Shown one piece after another: positions 1 to 8,268 of a stretch of DNA of 18,406 bases; position 1 is the stretch's first letter; each line of letters starts with the position of its first letter. Under the pieces are notes generated by a model. That model was not told the DNA's origin, made no database searches, and saw only the letters and a list, made by a program, of their open reading frames with translations. The position numbers were made by a program, and so were the translations under genes. Source of the DNA: Candidatus Altimarinota bacterium (lineage in GTDB: Bacteria; Patescibacteriota; Gracilibacteria; UBA4473). The stretch lies in assembly GCA_020629095.1 (NCBI GenBank), contig JAHDDZ010000011.1, forward strand, positions 1-18,406. Direction: 5' to 3'.

Positions 1-35
1 ATGACCAGTGCAAGAGGTTTTTCCATAACTCCACT

Positions 36-878
36 TTACTCGGTTTTGGCCTGTTGCCAAGTTAAAAATCGAGCTCCAATCTGTGTCCACTCTGCACTTG
101 AAATCGTCTCTGGACGCGCATTGGTCGATGTTTCGCCGAGTATAACTTCAAGGGATTCCCCCAGCACAGGTCGCAACGTATTCCCCAGCTGTTTTCGCTT
201 TTGCTGAAAGGCTTTTTTTGCAATCTGAAACGTGGCTTCAATTACTTTATTTGACGCAAGAGGGGCACCTCTTCGCACAATTTTTAACACGGCACTATCC
301 ACTTTTGGTGCCGGCACAAAGGCATTTCGCGGTACAATGCAGACCAGCTCAGCCGTGGCAAACAGGTCAACTGATAGTTGTAAAAGCGAGTTTTTCTTTG
401 GGTTCACAATCTTTTCTGCCACTTCTTTTTGCACCATCAGCACGCAACTGGTGGGTAAGTTTTTGCCTTCTGTTAGCAGTTTTTTAATGATTGGATTAGT
501 AATGTGATATGGAATATTTGCCACAACTTGATATGGTTTTTCACCCATAATGGCATCTAAATCTACATCTAAAATACTTCCAGGAATCACTGAAAATTGA
601 CCTCCATGAAATGTTTTTTGCAGGTAGGAAACCGCGCGCGGGTCCAGTTCTACTGCGGTTATTTTGGCATTTGCGGCCAGCAGCTCGCGGGTTAACGCCC
701 CCAGGCCTGGGCCGACCTCCAGCACAGCTGCATTGGGCAGTATTTCAGCCGCCTCAATGATCTTTTGCAGCACCAAACTATCCTCTAAAAAGTTTTGCCC
801 AAAGCTCTTTTTTGCAAACTGTTCAAGCTGCTTTGTGCCTTTCCCAGGCTGCTGAAACCGCTGTGCATTTTTACTCAT
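36..878 (-). CDS. ksgA: 16S rRNA (adenine1518-N6/adenine1519-N6)-dimethyltransferase KsgA/RsmA
   Basis: Dimethylates the two adjacent adenines in the 3'-terminal hairpin of 16S rRNA from S-adenosylmethionine, a late small-subunit maturation step. The 280 aa length is normal. SFGQNFL lies near residue 25, the SAM-binding glycine loop EVGPGLGAL at about 54-62, the acidic AVELDP about 75-80, and the catalytic NIPY (usual NLPY) at 121-124. It starts 9 nt after the stop of the DsbA-like lipoprotein gene and is probably co-transcribed with it. The bases before the ATG (CTTCCCCAG) contain no Shine-Dalgarno-like sequence. The stop is TAA. The family call is firm; the pairing with a thiol oxidoreductase gene has no obvious functional meaning. 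Confidence 0.96.
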   Translation of the reverse strand: MSKNAQRFQQPGKGTKQLEQFAKKSFGQNFLEDSLVLQKIIEAAEILPNAAVLEVGPGLGALTRELLAANAKITAVELDPRAVSYLQKTFHGGQFSVIPGSILDVDLDAIMGEKPYQVVANIPYHITNPIIKKLLTEGKNLPTSCVLMVQKEVAEKIVNPKKNSLLQLSVDLFATAELVCIVPRNAFVPAPKVDSAVLKIVRRGAPLASNKVIEATFQIAKKAFQQKRKQLGNTLRPVLGESLEVILGETSTNARPETISSAEWTQIGARFLTWQQAKTE

Positions 879-887
879 CTGGGGAAG

Positions 888-1547
888 TTATGACCCCGCA
901 AGTTCAGTATCGATTAGCTCGCGAAACTGATCTTCGCTGATAAGCCCCGGAATCGCTTTGCCGTTGAGCATGAAAAATGGGGTGCCACGCGCACCAGCCG
1001 TTCGGGCTTTTGCGTAGTCTGCGGCGAGAGAGTCGGTCGTGCTTTCTTCGCTCAAACACTGCTCAAACGTAGTTTCATCTAGTCCCAATTTTACTCCAGC
1101 TTTCAGCACATTTGCCTCACTATTTCGACCATAATACGACCCAAACCACAGGTCATGGAACTCGGTTCCTTTCCCCTCTTTGGTTGCGCAAACCATACCT
1201 CGATGGGCAACTTCGCCGGCTGGGTAGATATTAAAATTGATGAATTTCATTTCCAGCTCATCACCGTATTCTGCTCTCAGTGTCTGCCCAATATCCGCAG
1301 CGCGGTTGCAATATCCGCAGTTAAAATCAAAATATTCGACTAGTGTAACGGTCTGTGCAAGTGCTTGTGGCTCTGGCGTTTCAGCCTCAATGGCAGCTGT
1401 TTTTGTGTCTTCACCCTCGACTGCAGCAGGTGCTTTTTCTACTGATTTCTCTATTGGCTCTGGCATTTTTGGAGTAGGAGCTGGCTCTGTTTGAGCGCCA
1501 CAACCGACCAGCATGAGCCCCGCGAAAAGTGTCAAAATGTATTTCAT
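888..1547 (-). CDS. DsbA-like thiol:disulfide oxidoreductase, predicted lipoprotein
   Basis: Thioredoxin-fold oxidoreductase probably acting outside the membrane on protein disulfides. The start at 1547 gives a lipoprotein signal peptide with lipobox LVGC (Cys16); a Pro/Glu/Ala-rich tether follows to about residue 65, then a DsbA-type domain with FDFNCGYC (active site C77-G-Y-C80) and the cis-proline GTPFF (P190). An in-frame ATG at 1574 would put nine polar residues before the signal peptide and lies upstream of the -10, so I reject it. The chosen ATG sits 6 nt after TATAGT, so the mRNA is probably leaderless. ksgA follows closely. It is a candidate helper for the Cys-bearing exported protein at the right edge. 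Whether it oxidises or isomerises cannot be told. Stop TAA; 219 aa. Confidence 0.88.
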   Translation of the reverse strand: MKYILTLFAGLMLVGCGAQTEPAPTPKMPEPIEKSVEKAPAAVEGEDTKTAAIEAETPEPQALAQTVTLVEYFDFNCGYCNRAADIGQTLRAEYGDELEMKFINFNIYPAGEVAHRGMVCATKEGKGTEFHDLWFGSYYGRNSEANVLKAGVKLGLDETTFEQCLSEESTTDSLAADYAKARTAGARGTPFFMLNGKAIPGLISEDQFRELIDTELAGS

Positions 1548-1553
1548 GTGTTT

Positions 1554-1582
1554 ACTATAGTCCGGCTTTGCCATGGTGTCCA
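1554..1582 (-). promoter_or_regulatory. Leaderless promoter of the DsbA-like gene
   Basis: Minus-strand -35 TGGACA (1582-1577), 17 bp spacer, -10 TATAGT (1559-1554). The -10 ends 6 nt before the ATG at 1547, so transcription should start at about the A of the AUG. It lies in the gap after leuS, where no terminator is seen, so leuS read-through may also reach this gene. Confidence 0.7.
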
Positions 1583-1601
1583 GTCAGTGCAGTAGCAATG
1601 G

Positions 1602-3998
1602 CTACGCGACTACAAACCCGATGATTTTATTCGGCACAAAAATCTCTTTTTTGATTTCTCCTGCAGAGAGATATTTTGCCACTTTTGGCAGATCTTTTGC
1701 ATGAGCAATGATTTCTGACTTCGTTGTTTCAGCTGGCACAGAAAAGGTCTCACGCACTTTTCCATTTACTTGCACGGCATAGGTAATCTCATCCTCAGCG
1801 GCCAGTTTTTCGTCCCACTGCGGCCAGTCTGAGTACGCAATTGTATCTGGCTTTTTCAGTACTGTGCTCCAGATTTCCTCCGCCATGTGTGGTGCAAAAG
1901 GCGACACCAGCTGCACCAGCACCTCCACGGCCGCCTCTGGCACAATCTCCAGCGAGGTCAGTTCGTTTGTCAGTACCATCAGCTGGCTGACCGCTGTGTT
2001 AAATGCAAATCGCTCAATCCGCTCACTCACATTTTTGATGCTCTGGTGCACAATCCGCAGGGTTTTTTCGTCAGGGGCATCGTGAGTCACAGGCTTGTGG
2101 GCAACGCGCCAGACTCGTTCCAAAAACTTCCGGACGCCCCCAACAGAGCCAGTCGACCACATTTTTGGTTGGTCAAATTGCCCCATAAACATTTCATACG
2201 TTCGCAATGTGTCAGCGCCAAACTCAGCGATGATATCATCTGGATTGACCGTATTTCCCAGGCTTTTGCTCATTTTGCTGCCGTCTTCGGCTAATATGAG
2301 TCCTTGGTTTTTGAGGCTCTTAAATGGCTCTGGGCCGCTCACCAATCCTAGATCAAACAGCGCCTTGTGCCAAAATCGTGCATAGAGCAAGTGCAGAACG
2401 GCGTGTTCGGCGCCACCGACATAGAGATCTACGCCGCCCCAGTATTCCTCTACATCCTTTGCCCAAGCGGCTTCGTCGTTTTGTGCATCCATAAACCGCA
2501 AATAGTACCAGCTGGAGCCAGCCCAGTTGGGCATGGTCAGCGTTTCACGTTTTCCATCTAGGGTATTAACCCAGTCAGTGCATTTGTCCAGTGGGCTACC
2601 TCCACTTTCCAGTGGCTTATAGTCATCGGTTTCGGGCAATAGCAATGGCAGCTCACTTTCGTCTATTACACGCACCTTCCCGTCATTTCCGTGCACCAGC
2701 GGAATCGGCTCGCCCCAGTACCTGTTTCGCGAAAAGACCCAGTCGCGCAGTCGAAACTGCACTTTTCGCTCGCCCCATTTGTCCCTCTCCGCGATTTTGC
2801 AGACCGTGCCAAATGCACGCCCAAATGCCATGCCATCCAAAACCCCACTGTTTACGCATGTCCCGCCCTTTTCTGTATATAAATCACCTGCCCAATTTTT
2901 GGGTGGTTTGACCACATTTTTGACGGGCAAATTATACTTATGGGCGAACTCATTATCACGCTCGTCATGCGCTGGAACGCACATAATGGCCCCCGTGCCA
3001 TAACTCATCAACACATAATCACCTACCCAAATGGGCAGTTTTTCGTGGGTCATGGGGTTTATGGCATATGCTCCTGTGAACACGCCCGTTTTGTCTTTAG
3101 CCATTTCGGTTCGCTGCAGGTCAGATTTGTTAGCCACAGCAGTGCGATAGGCATCGACTTCATCCCAATGGGCGGGCGTTGTTAACTCGTCAACCAGCCG
3201 GTGCTCGGGTGCAAGTACGACATATGTTGCCCCAAAAATTGTGTCTGGGCGGGTCGTATAGAGCTCAACGAACTCATCATGGTCTGCCACTTGAAACCGC
3301 ATTTGTAGGCCCTCGCTGCGCCCAATCCAGTTGCGCTGCATCTCTTTTATTCCCTCTGGCCAGCCATCTAGCGTGTCTAGGTCGTCGAGCAGTCGCTGCG
3401 CGTAGGCCGTAATCTTCATCATCCACTGGCGCATTGGGCGGCGCTCAACCTCGTTACCGCAGCGCTCGTGACAGCCACCTTCAACTTCTTCATTAGCCAC
3501 GACCACGCGGCACTCTGGGCACCAATACATCGGCATTTCCTTTTCATAGACTAGTCCAGCGTTATATAATTGCAGGAAAATCCACTGCGTCCATTTTACA
3601 TATTTGGGGTCGGTTGTGTCGATTTCGCGGCTCCAGTCATAGCTAAACCCAAGTCGCTCAATCTGCCCCCGAAACGTGTTTATATTGTGCTGCGTACTGA
3701 CGCTTGGGTGTGTTCCGGTCTTAATAGCATAGTTCTCAGCCGGCAACCCAAAAGCATCCCAGCCCATTGGGTGCAGCACATTTTTGCCCTCCATGCGGCG
3801 CTTGCGACAGATGATATCCGTGGCCGTATATCCTAGGGGGTGGCCTACATGCAGCCCTGCGCCACTGGGGTAGGGGAACATATCAAGGCAATAAAACGGC
3901 TCTTTTTCGCTTGGGGGCTCTGCCTTAAACGTCTCATTTGTCTTCCAAAAATCTTGCCACTTTGGCTCTATTTTGCTCGGCTCATATGGGATGTTCAT
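1602..3998 (-). CDS. leuS: Leucyl-tRNA synthetase
   Basis: Class Ia aminoacyl-tRNA synthetase that charges tRNA-Leu. It has 798 aa, slightly short of the usual 800-870. HIGH motif is HVGH at residues 50-53, preceded by MFPYPSG. A Cys cluster (CPEC ... GGCHERCG, about residues 160-182) fits the zinc-binding insert. The editing (CP1) domain shows TTRPDTIFGATY near 247, and KMSKS lies near 575. The C-terminal anticodon-binding and tail regions are present, ending near FVVA. It starts 12 nt after the stop of the upstream lipoprotein gene with no Shine-Dalgarno-like sequence, so it is probably the third gene of a pyrG operon. Stop is TAG. Identification is secure. Confidence 0.98.
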   Translation of the reverse strand: MNIPYEPSKIEPKWQDFWKTNETFKAEPPSEKEPFYCLDMFPYPSGAGLHVGHPLGYTATDIICRKRRMEGKNVLHPMGWDAFGLPAENYAIKTGTHPSVSTQHNINTFRGQIERLGFSYDWSREIDTTDPKYVKWTQWIFLQLYNAGLVYEKEMPMYWCPECRVVVANEEVEGGCHERCGNEVERRPMRQWMMKITAYAQRLLDDLDTLDGWPEGIKEMQRNWIGRSEGLQMRFQVADHDEFVELYTTRPDTIFGATYVVLAPEHRLVDELTTPAHWDEVDAYRTAVANKSDLQRTEMAKDKTGVFTGAYAINPMTHEKLPIWVGDYVLMSYGTGAIMCVPAHDERDNEFAHKYNLPVKNVVKPPKNWAGDLYTEKGGTCVNSGVLDGMAFGRAFGTVCKIAERDKWGERKVQFRLRDWVFSRNRYWGEPIPLVHGNDGKVRVIDESELPLLLPETDDYKPLESGGSPLDKCTDWVNTLDGKRETLTMPNWAGSSWYYLRFMDAQNDEAAWAKDVEEYWGGVDLYVGGAEHAVLHLLYARFWHKALFDLGLVSGPEPFKSLKNQGLILAEDGSKMSKSLGNTVNPDDIIAEFGADTLRTYEMFMGQFDQPKMWSTGSVGGVRKFLERVWRVAHKPVTHDAPDEKTLRIVHQSIKNVSERIERFAFNTAVSQLMVLTNELTSLEIVPEAAVEVLVQLVSPFAPHMAEEIWSTVLKKPDTIAYSDWPQWDEKLAAEDEITYAVQVNGKVRETFSVPAETTKSEIIAHAKDLPKVAKYLSAGEIKKEIFVPNKIIGFVVA

Positions 3999-4010
3999 GC
4001 GCTTTTGTGA

Positions 4011-5318
4011 CTATTTTTCAATCGGTTCAAATGCCTCCGCAATGCTCCAAATCGCATCACCGAGCTCTACTTTTCCTTCCACAGAGAGGATGCTGCAGCG
4101 GGTTTCTCCGAAGTATTTTATAACTTGCAGAGTGCCATTTGTGGTCTTGGTTTCGGTTCGGCGGTCGCACGCGCCGGGGTGCTGGGGCTCGTCACCCTTT
4201 GCGTTGTCGTTGTAATAGACCACGATTTCGCTCTCCTCCAGAGATTCTGGCATACGGTCAAATCGCAGCCCAAGCCGATTAAAATTAAACTCAGTCATCT
4301 GCCCAAAACTTTTGTACCAACTGGTCACCGGGAACTGCGCCGTATATCCCTCGCGCCCGTCATAGACATGTGCATTAGCATTTATCAGGTTGGTAAATGC
4401 TGGCACAGCCTGAGCTATTTCAGCATCAGTTTCAGTTGTTTTTGTGTTTTCTGTTTCATCATTTTTAGCTTCAGATTCGGCCTCTTTATCAGGCACTGGA
4501 ATCTCTGTTGGAGGTGCTTTCTGCGCCTTAAATCGCTCTTGCGCCTCATGGGCTTTTATTGCCGCAACAGCCTTTTGGGCCTTGGTCGAATAATACTTGT
4601 CCATAGCAGTTTTGGTTTGTTCCTCGCCCAGCACAAGCGTGCTTAGCAGGCGATTAAATGAAATCAGCACATTTTGGTTTTCAGCTTTCGCATTATATAA
4701 AAACTGATACGCATAGTCATTTTCTGGCGCCACGGTCACCACCCGCTTGAGCGTCCCATCTTTTGCCTCTGTTCTGTCCCAGGCGCTGGCACCGCCATAG
4801 CTCGCATTGCTCTCGCCCAGGGTCTTTGTGGCACTTGGGTCAATGATTTTAAATGTCAAAAAAGCTTTTTGCTGGTCATCTGTTTTCTCATAAAAATACA
4901 GTCCCTCGGCGCCCACGCTCCAATATCCCCACTCATCTGGAAATGAAAACGCATATCGGTCGCCGCTGATTTGGGTTGTTCGAGTTGGTTTGATTCGTGT
5001 GGCAATCGAAGCATCTAGCATATCAATTTCTTGCACGATGAAAATCTGCCGCATCGCCTCTGTTGTCCAGATTCCGCGAATGGCAACCGAGTACCCCTCA
5101 AACGGTTTTAGGGCAAACGCATCAGCTTTTAGATAGGCCAGCAGCCCATCGCCTTCAGTGATTTTGTGCGAAATGCCCTCAACCTCGCCATTATCCACTG
5201 ACTGCAATTGCCCCTCCAACTCGGTCATATTGGTTGGTAAAGTCGGCGCATGAGGTAGTGGAGCGGCGCCGCACCCAGCCATGAAAAAAGCAGTCAAAAG
5301 TAGAGAAAATCGGTTCAT
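4011..5318 (-). CDS. Predicted lipoprotein of unknown function
   Basis: I do not recognise this 435 aa protein. A short signal peptide ends in lipobox MAGC (Cys16), so it should be lipid-anchored on the outer face of the membrane. The mature part begins with a Pro-rich stretch. A region near residues 100-210 is rich in aromatic and beta-prone segments (for example SFPDEWGYWSV). A charged low-complexity linker full of Glu, Lys and Thr spans about 240-300, followed by a second globular part (about 305-435) that again contains FPVTSWYKSFG-like text, so two related domains joined by a linker are possible. It starts 3 nt after the pyrG stop and is followed by leuS after 12 nt, so it is co-transcribed with two cytoplasmic enzymes. 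Stop TAG. Confidence 0.85.
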   Translation of the reverse strand: MNRFSLLLTAFFMAGCGAAPLPHAPTLPTNMTELEGQLQSVDNGEVEGISHKITEGDGLLAYLKADAFALKPFEGYSVAIRGIWTTEAMRQIFIVQEIDMLDASIATRIKPTRTTQISGDRYAFSFPDEWGYWSVGAEGLYFYEKTDDQQKAFLTFKIIDPSATKTLGESNASYGGASAWDRTEAKDGTLKRVVTVAPENDYAYQFLYNAKAENQNVLISFNRLLSTLVLGEEQTKTAMDKYYSTKAQKAVAAIKAHEAQERFKAQKAPPTEIPVPDKEAESEAKNDETENTKTTETDAEIAQAVPAFTNLINANAHVYDGREGYTAQFPVTSWYKSFGQMTEFNFNRLGLRFDRMPESLEESEIVVYYNDNAKGDEPQHPGACDRRTETKTTNGTLQVIKYFGETRCSILSVEGKVELGDAIWSIAEAFEPIEK

Positions 5319-5321
5319 AAA

Positions 5322-6932
5322 TTACGGGTTTACTATTGCAGAAATGAGTCCAGCAAACAATGGATGAGCCCTCCAGGGGCGGCTTTTTAGCTCTGGGTGA
5401 AATTGTGAACCAATCATAAATCGGTGGTTTTTTACCTCCACAATCTCGACTAATTCATTGTCTGGTGACTGCCCACTAATCACAAAATCAGCTTCAGTAA
5501 AGGCTTCGCGGTATTGATTATTAAATTCATATCGGTGCCGGTGTCGCTCATTGATCTCTTGTGAGTTGTATAATTTGTGCGCAAGAGTATCTTTTTTGAT
5601 CAAGCATGGATATGCCCCAAGCCGCATTGTGCCTCCTTTTTTACGAATTGTTCGCTGCTCTGGAATGAAATGCACCACGTGGTTTTTGCTTTTGTGTAGT
5701 TCGTCAAACTCTTCGCTTGTGGCGTCAGTCAGGTTCAGTACGTTTCGCGCAAACTCAATAGCCATGATCTGACTCCCGAGGCATAATCCCAAATAGGGTT
5801 TTTGCTCTGTGCGACAGTGTTCTGCCACTTTTATCTTTCCTTCGATACCTCGTTCGCCAAAGCCTCCTGGTACTACAATTCCCTTTACATTGCGCATTTT
5901 TGCCCACTCGTTTTTTTCATCTTGCTCTATTTTTTCTGTGTCAATCCACACAATTTTGGTTTTTACCCCATGGGCAATTCCACCTGCTCGAATAGCCTCT
6001 ATTACGCTTAGGTACGCATCATCTAGCTCGTTGTATTTTCCAGCCAATCCAACCTCGACCACCTCACTTGCATTCATGATTTTATCTACTCCAACCTGCC
6101 ATTCGCTCAGTTGTGGGGTCAGTTCACCCAGCCCCAGTTGGGCACTCACAATCTGAGCCAACCCGCGCTCTGCAAAGTTTAATGGCACCTGATAAATGCT
6201 TTTTACGGTTGGTGCGGGAATTACATTTGACTCGTCAACTCCGCAAAAGAACGCCACTTTTTTAAGGATTTCCTGCGGAATGTCCATATCCGCCCGTGTG
6301 AAAATCACGTCAGGCGTAATTCCGACACGCCGCAGCTCGCGCACGCTCAACTGCGTTGGCTTGGTTTTTAGCTCTCCGCTGGCCGCCAAAAATGGTAATA
6401 GCGTTAGGTGCATACTCATTACGATTCCGCTACCGAGCTCGGCTTTCATCTCTCGTAAAACTTCTAAAAAGGGTTCGCCTTCGATGTCACCAACTGTGCC
6501 ACCAATTTCAACCACCATGACATCCACGCCCATGTTAGCTGCTGCGCGCTCCACTTTTTCACGGATTTTATTCGTAATGTGCGGTACGATTTGTATCGTC
6601 CCGCCAAGATATTTCCCATCGCGCTCCTCTGACAGCACCTCGCTGTAGACTCGCCCAGTCGTGACCGTGCAATCGCCTGTCAGGGGCACGTCGATAAATC
6701 GTTCGTAGTGCCCCAAGTCAAGATCGGTCTCGGCTCCGTCGTCTAGCACAAAAACCTCTCCGTGCTGAAAGGGGCTCATGGTGCCGGGGTCTACGTTTAA
6801 ATATGGGTCCAGCTTCATTATCGCCACCTTGACTCCACTCGCCTTAAGAATTGCTGCGGTCGACGCAGCAACAATCCCTTTGCCCAAGCTGCTGCACACG
6901 CCCCCCGTCACAAATATATATTTTGCGCTCAT
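5322..6932 (-). CDS. pyrG: CTP synthase
   Basis: Converts UTP to CTP using ATP and glutamine, the last step of de novo pyrimidine nucleotide synthesis. Length is 536 aa, normal for the family. The N-terminal synthetase domain has the P-loop GGVCSSLGKG (10-19), MKLDPYLNVDPG, KYLGGTIQIVPHIT and the Mg-site region EIGGTVGDIE. The C-terminal class I glutamine amidotransferase domain has the oxyanion PGGFG, the nucleophile elbow GLCLGSQ (Cys near 380) and the FHPE triad end. It heads the pyrG-lipoprotein-leuS operon. The ATG lies 6 nt after the -10 TACAAT, implying a leaderless mRNA. The usual pyrG leader (initially transcribed Gs or a terminator hairpin) is therefore absent. Stop TAA. Confidence 0.98.
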   Translation of the reverse strand: MSAKYIFVTGGVCSSLGKGIVAASTAAILKASGVKVAIMKLDPYLNVDPGTMSPFQHGEVFVLDDGAETDLDLGHYERFIDVPLTGDCTVTTGRVYSEVLSEERDGKYLGGTIQIVPHITNKIREKVERAAANMGVDVMVVEIGGTVGDIEGEPFLEVLREMKAELGSGIVMSMHLTLLPFLAASGELKTKPTQLSVRELRRVGITPDVIFTRADMDIPQEILKKVAFFCGVDESNVIPAPTVKSIYQVPLNFAERGLAQIVSAQLGLGELTPQLSEWQVGVDKIMNASEVVEVGLAGKYNELDDAYLSVIEAIRAGGIAHGVKTKIVWIDTEKIEQDEKNEWAKMRNVKGIVVPGGFGERGIEGKIKVAEHCRTEQKPYLGLCLGSQIMAIEFARNVLNLTDATSEEFDELHKSKNHVVHFIPEQRTIRKKGGTMRLGAYPCLIKKDTLAHKLYNSQEINERHRHRYEFNNQYREAFTEADFVISGQSPDNELVEIVEVKNHRFMIGSQFHPELKSRPWRAHPLFAGLISAIVNP

Positions 6933-6938
6933 GAGGAC

Positions 6939-6966
6939 ATTGTACTTATTTTATGCCTTTTGAAAA
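6939..6966 (-). promoter_or_regulatory. Leaderless promoter of pyrG operon
   Basis: The minus-strand -10 TACAAT (6944-6939) ends 6 nt before the pyrG ATG. The -35 is weak: TTTTCA at 16 bp spacing is the best candidate. The spacing to the ATG matches the other leaderless promoters of the window, which is the main support. Confidence 0.5.
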
Positions 6967-7002
6967 GCAATTTTCTGGTGAATCTGTAACAGGAAAAGAG
7001 GA

Positions 7003-7030
7003 TTGACACAGCGTTTATATTGTATATAAT
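7003..7030 (+). promoter_or_regulatory. Consensus promoter of the leader RNA / Nudix-like gene
   Basis: Perfect -35 TTGACA (7003-7008), 16 bp spacer, perfect -10 TATAAT (7025-7030). The start is expected near 7037, about 150 nt before the downstream ATG. It is one of the two strongest promoters in the window by consensus and lies upstream of the structured leader, so the RNA itself may be a product. Confidence 0.8.
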
Positions 7031-7036
7031 AAACAC

Positions 7037-7186
7037 AAGTTCTTTTACAATTTGGCGCGTAAGCAGTGGTCAAGGTACGTATTTGCACACTATCAGAAAG
7101 CTGATAGCGCATTTCGTGGCTTGGTGTCCTGCTTATGCAAGGGCAAAAATGAAACATATTTTTTAATCAAAAAACCCATATAGATT
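7037..7186 (+). ncRNA. Structured leader or small RNA with a long imperfect hairpin
   Basis: The RNA predicted from the consensus promoter can fold into one extended hairpin at 7057-7138. The basal stem is 7057-7066 with 7129-7138 (10 bp, one G-U). A middle stem is 7071-7079 with 7115-7123 (9 positions, one mismatch, one G-U). A short stem is 7084-7086 with 7109-7111. The apical stem is 7090-7096 with 7101-7107 (7 bp, loop AAAG). Internal loops lie between them. A T-run at 7159-7164 follows but has no good terminator stem. I find no SRP RNA, tRNA or tmRNA signature. It could be a cis-acting leader for the downstream gene or a separate small RNA. End position is uncertain. Confidence 0.5.
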
Positions 7187-8197
7187 ATGGATTTCGAAGA
7201 CATTATGAAATTAACCCCGCTGGAGTTCGCACAAGAACTTGCGGGAATTGAGAAAATTGATGCTGGGGTGGTAACCCCGCAGCAGCAAGTGAAGCTGGAT
7301 GGACTCTATCCGCTAGTGAACTTGGCAGAGTACCCATTGGGTACGCTATTGCGAATGACAGATGCACCAGACCGAACGCCTCGGTTGATGAAAACAGAAA
7401 TTGAGGATCCCAGAGAGAGACAATTAATTTTGTCTCTTAAAGACTTCTTTGATGCAAAAATTAATGCAGGTGTTACGCCTGAGTTGAAACTCCAATTAAA
7501 CCTCTTTGAGGTAATGTATGGCGAGTATTTGCACTTTGCCGAAGAGGTTCGTGCAGATAAGCAACTGTATAGAAGAAATGCCATGAGCATTTCTGGCTAT
7601 ACTCTTACAGATAGGTATTTGGGGTATCGGAACTTGCCAGTCAACTTCGGTGTTCTCTTTGTCATCACAAACGAGAAAAACGAGGTGCTGGTTGGCAAGC
7701 GAAGAAACTCACTAGCGACGGGTGGGGGACTGCTCTCTGTTGGCTTTAACACAAGCCTAATGACGCCAGAAAGAGAGTTTGCAAACCTCGATCTGAATGA
7801 TCTGATCCAAAGCATGATCTATTCTCGGCTGGGGCTGAAAAAAACCCATGACTGGGAAATTAAATGGTTTGGAACGTATTGCAGATCATTTCATTCTGAG
7901 TTGATTGTTCACGTCAAACTGGATAAAAACAGAATGACGACCGAGGAGTCTCATGCCTTTGCGAGAGCAAAGGCGCGTAAGTTTATGAATAATGGGCATG
8001 ATTCATGGTGGCTGCAAAACGATGCAGCGCTGCTGAATCGGTTCGGGCATGAGCACCTGATGGCAAAAAGGCCAGATGGATTGCAGCAGCTGGGGCTTGA
8101 GTTTAACATCAAACCAGGGGAGCTGGGACCAGGCCAGCAATGGCACCCAGAGAGTTTTCTGGCCATGTGCATTGCGCAGGGGGTTCCCGTGCAATAG
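7187..8197 (+). CDS. Conserved-looking protein with a degenerate Nudix-like region
   Basis: This 336 aa cytoplasmic protein has no signal peptide or membrane segment. Residues 1-130 look mainly helical. Residues about 150-260 resemble the start of a Nudix fold (VNFGVLFVITNEKNEVLVGKRR, then a Gly-rich GGGLLSVGF), but the Nudix box Glu residues (REXXEE) are missing: the matching position reads DLIQSMIYSRLGL. If related to Nudix enzymes, it has probably lost metal-dependent hydrolysis and might bind a nucleotide. The start ATG 7187 is the first in frame; ATG 7205 is an alternative, and neither has a Shine-Dalgarno-like sequence or a nearby -10. It is monocistronic, preceded by a long structured leader and followed by a strong terminator. 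Stop TAG. The fold call is an inference. Confidence 0.75.
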   Translation: MDFEDIMKLTPLEFAQELAGIEKIDAGVVTPQQQVKLDGLYPLVNLAEYPLGTLLRMTDAPDRTPRLMKTEIEDPRERQLILSLKDFFDAKINAGVTPELKLQLNLFEVMYGEYLHFAEEVRADKQLYRRNAMSISGYTLTDRYLGYRNLPVNFGVLFVITNEKNEVLVGKRRNSLATGGGLLSVGFNTSLMTPEREFANLDLNDLIQSMIYSRLGLKKTHDWEIKWFGTYCRSFHSELIVHVKLDKNRMTTEESHAFARAKARKFMNNGHDSWWLQNDAALLNRFGHEHLMAKRPDGLQQLGLEFNIKPGELGPGQQWHPESFLAMCIAQGVPVQ

Positions 8198-8210
8198 TGC
8201 AGAAAAAAGT

Positions 8211-8253
8211 AGGACAAAAAAGGGCATCTGTTTACCAGATGCCCGTCCTTTTT
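8211..8253. terminator. Bidirectional intrinsic terminator
   Basis: The 9 bp stem GGGCATCTG (8222-8230) / CAGATGCCC (8236-8244) has a 5 nt loop. On the plus strand GTCC and then T5 (8249-8253) follow; the GTCCT can pair with AGGAC at 8211-8215, extending the stem around an A6 bulge. On the minus strand the stem is followed directly by T6 (8221-8216). It sits between the converging Nudix-like gene and rpsR and should end both transcripts. Confidence 0.85.
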
Positions 8254-8268
8254 GTATATAATTGGTTC

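Noticed and set aside
6951..7157. Minus-strand 68-codon open frame upstream of pyrG
   Set aside because: It covers the leader RNA and promoters on the other strand, shows no recognisable protein features and has no fitting promoter.
7037..7186. Leader hairpin as SRP (4.5S) RNA, 6S RNA or tRNA
   Set aside because: The apical loop is AAAG on a plain stem; the conserved SRP GGAA-loop motif with its adjacent AGCA internal loop is missing. There is no T-loop GTTC motif, and the large central bubble of 6S RNA is not evident.
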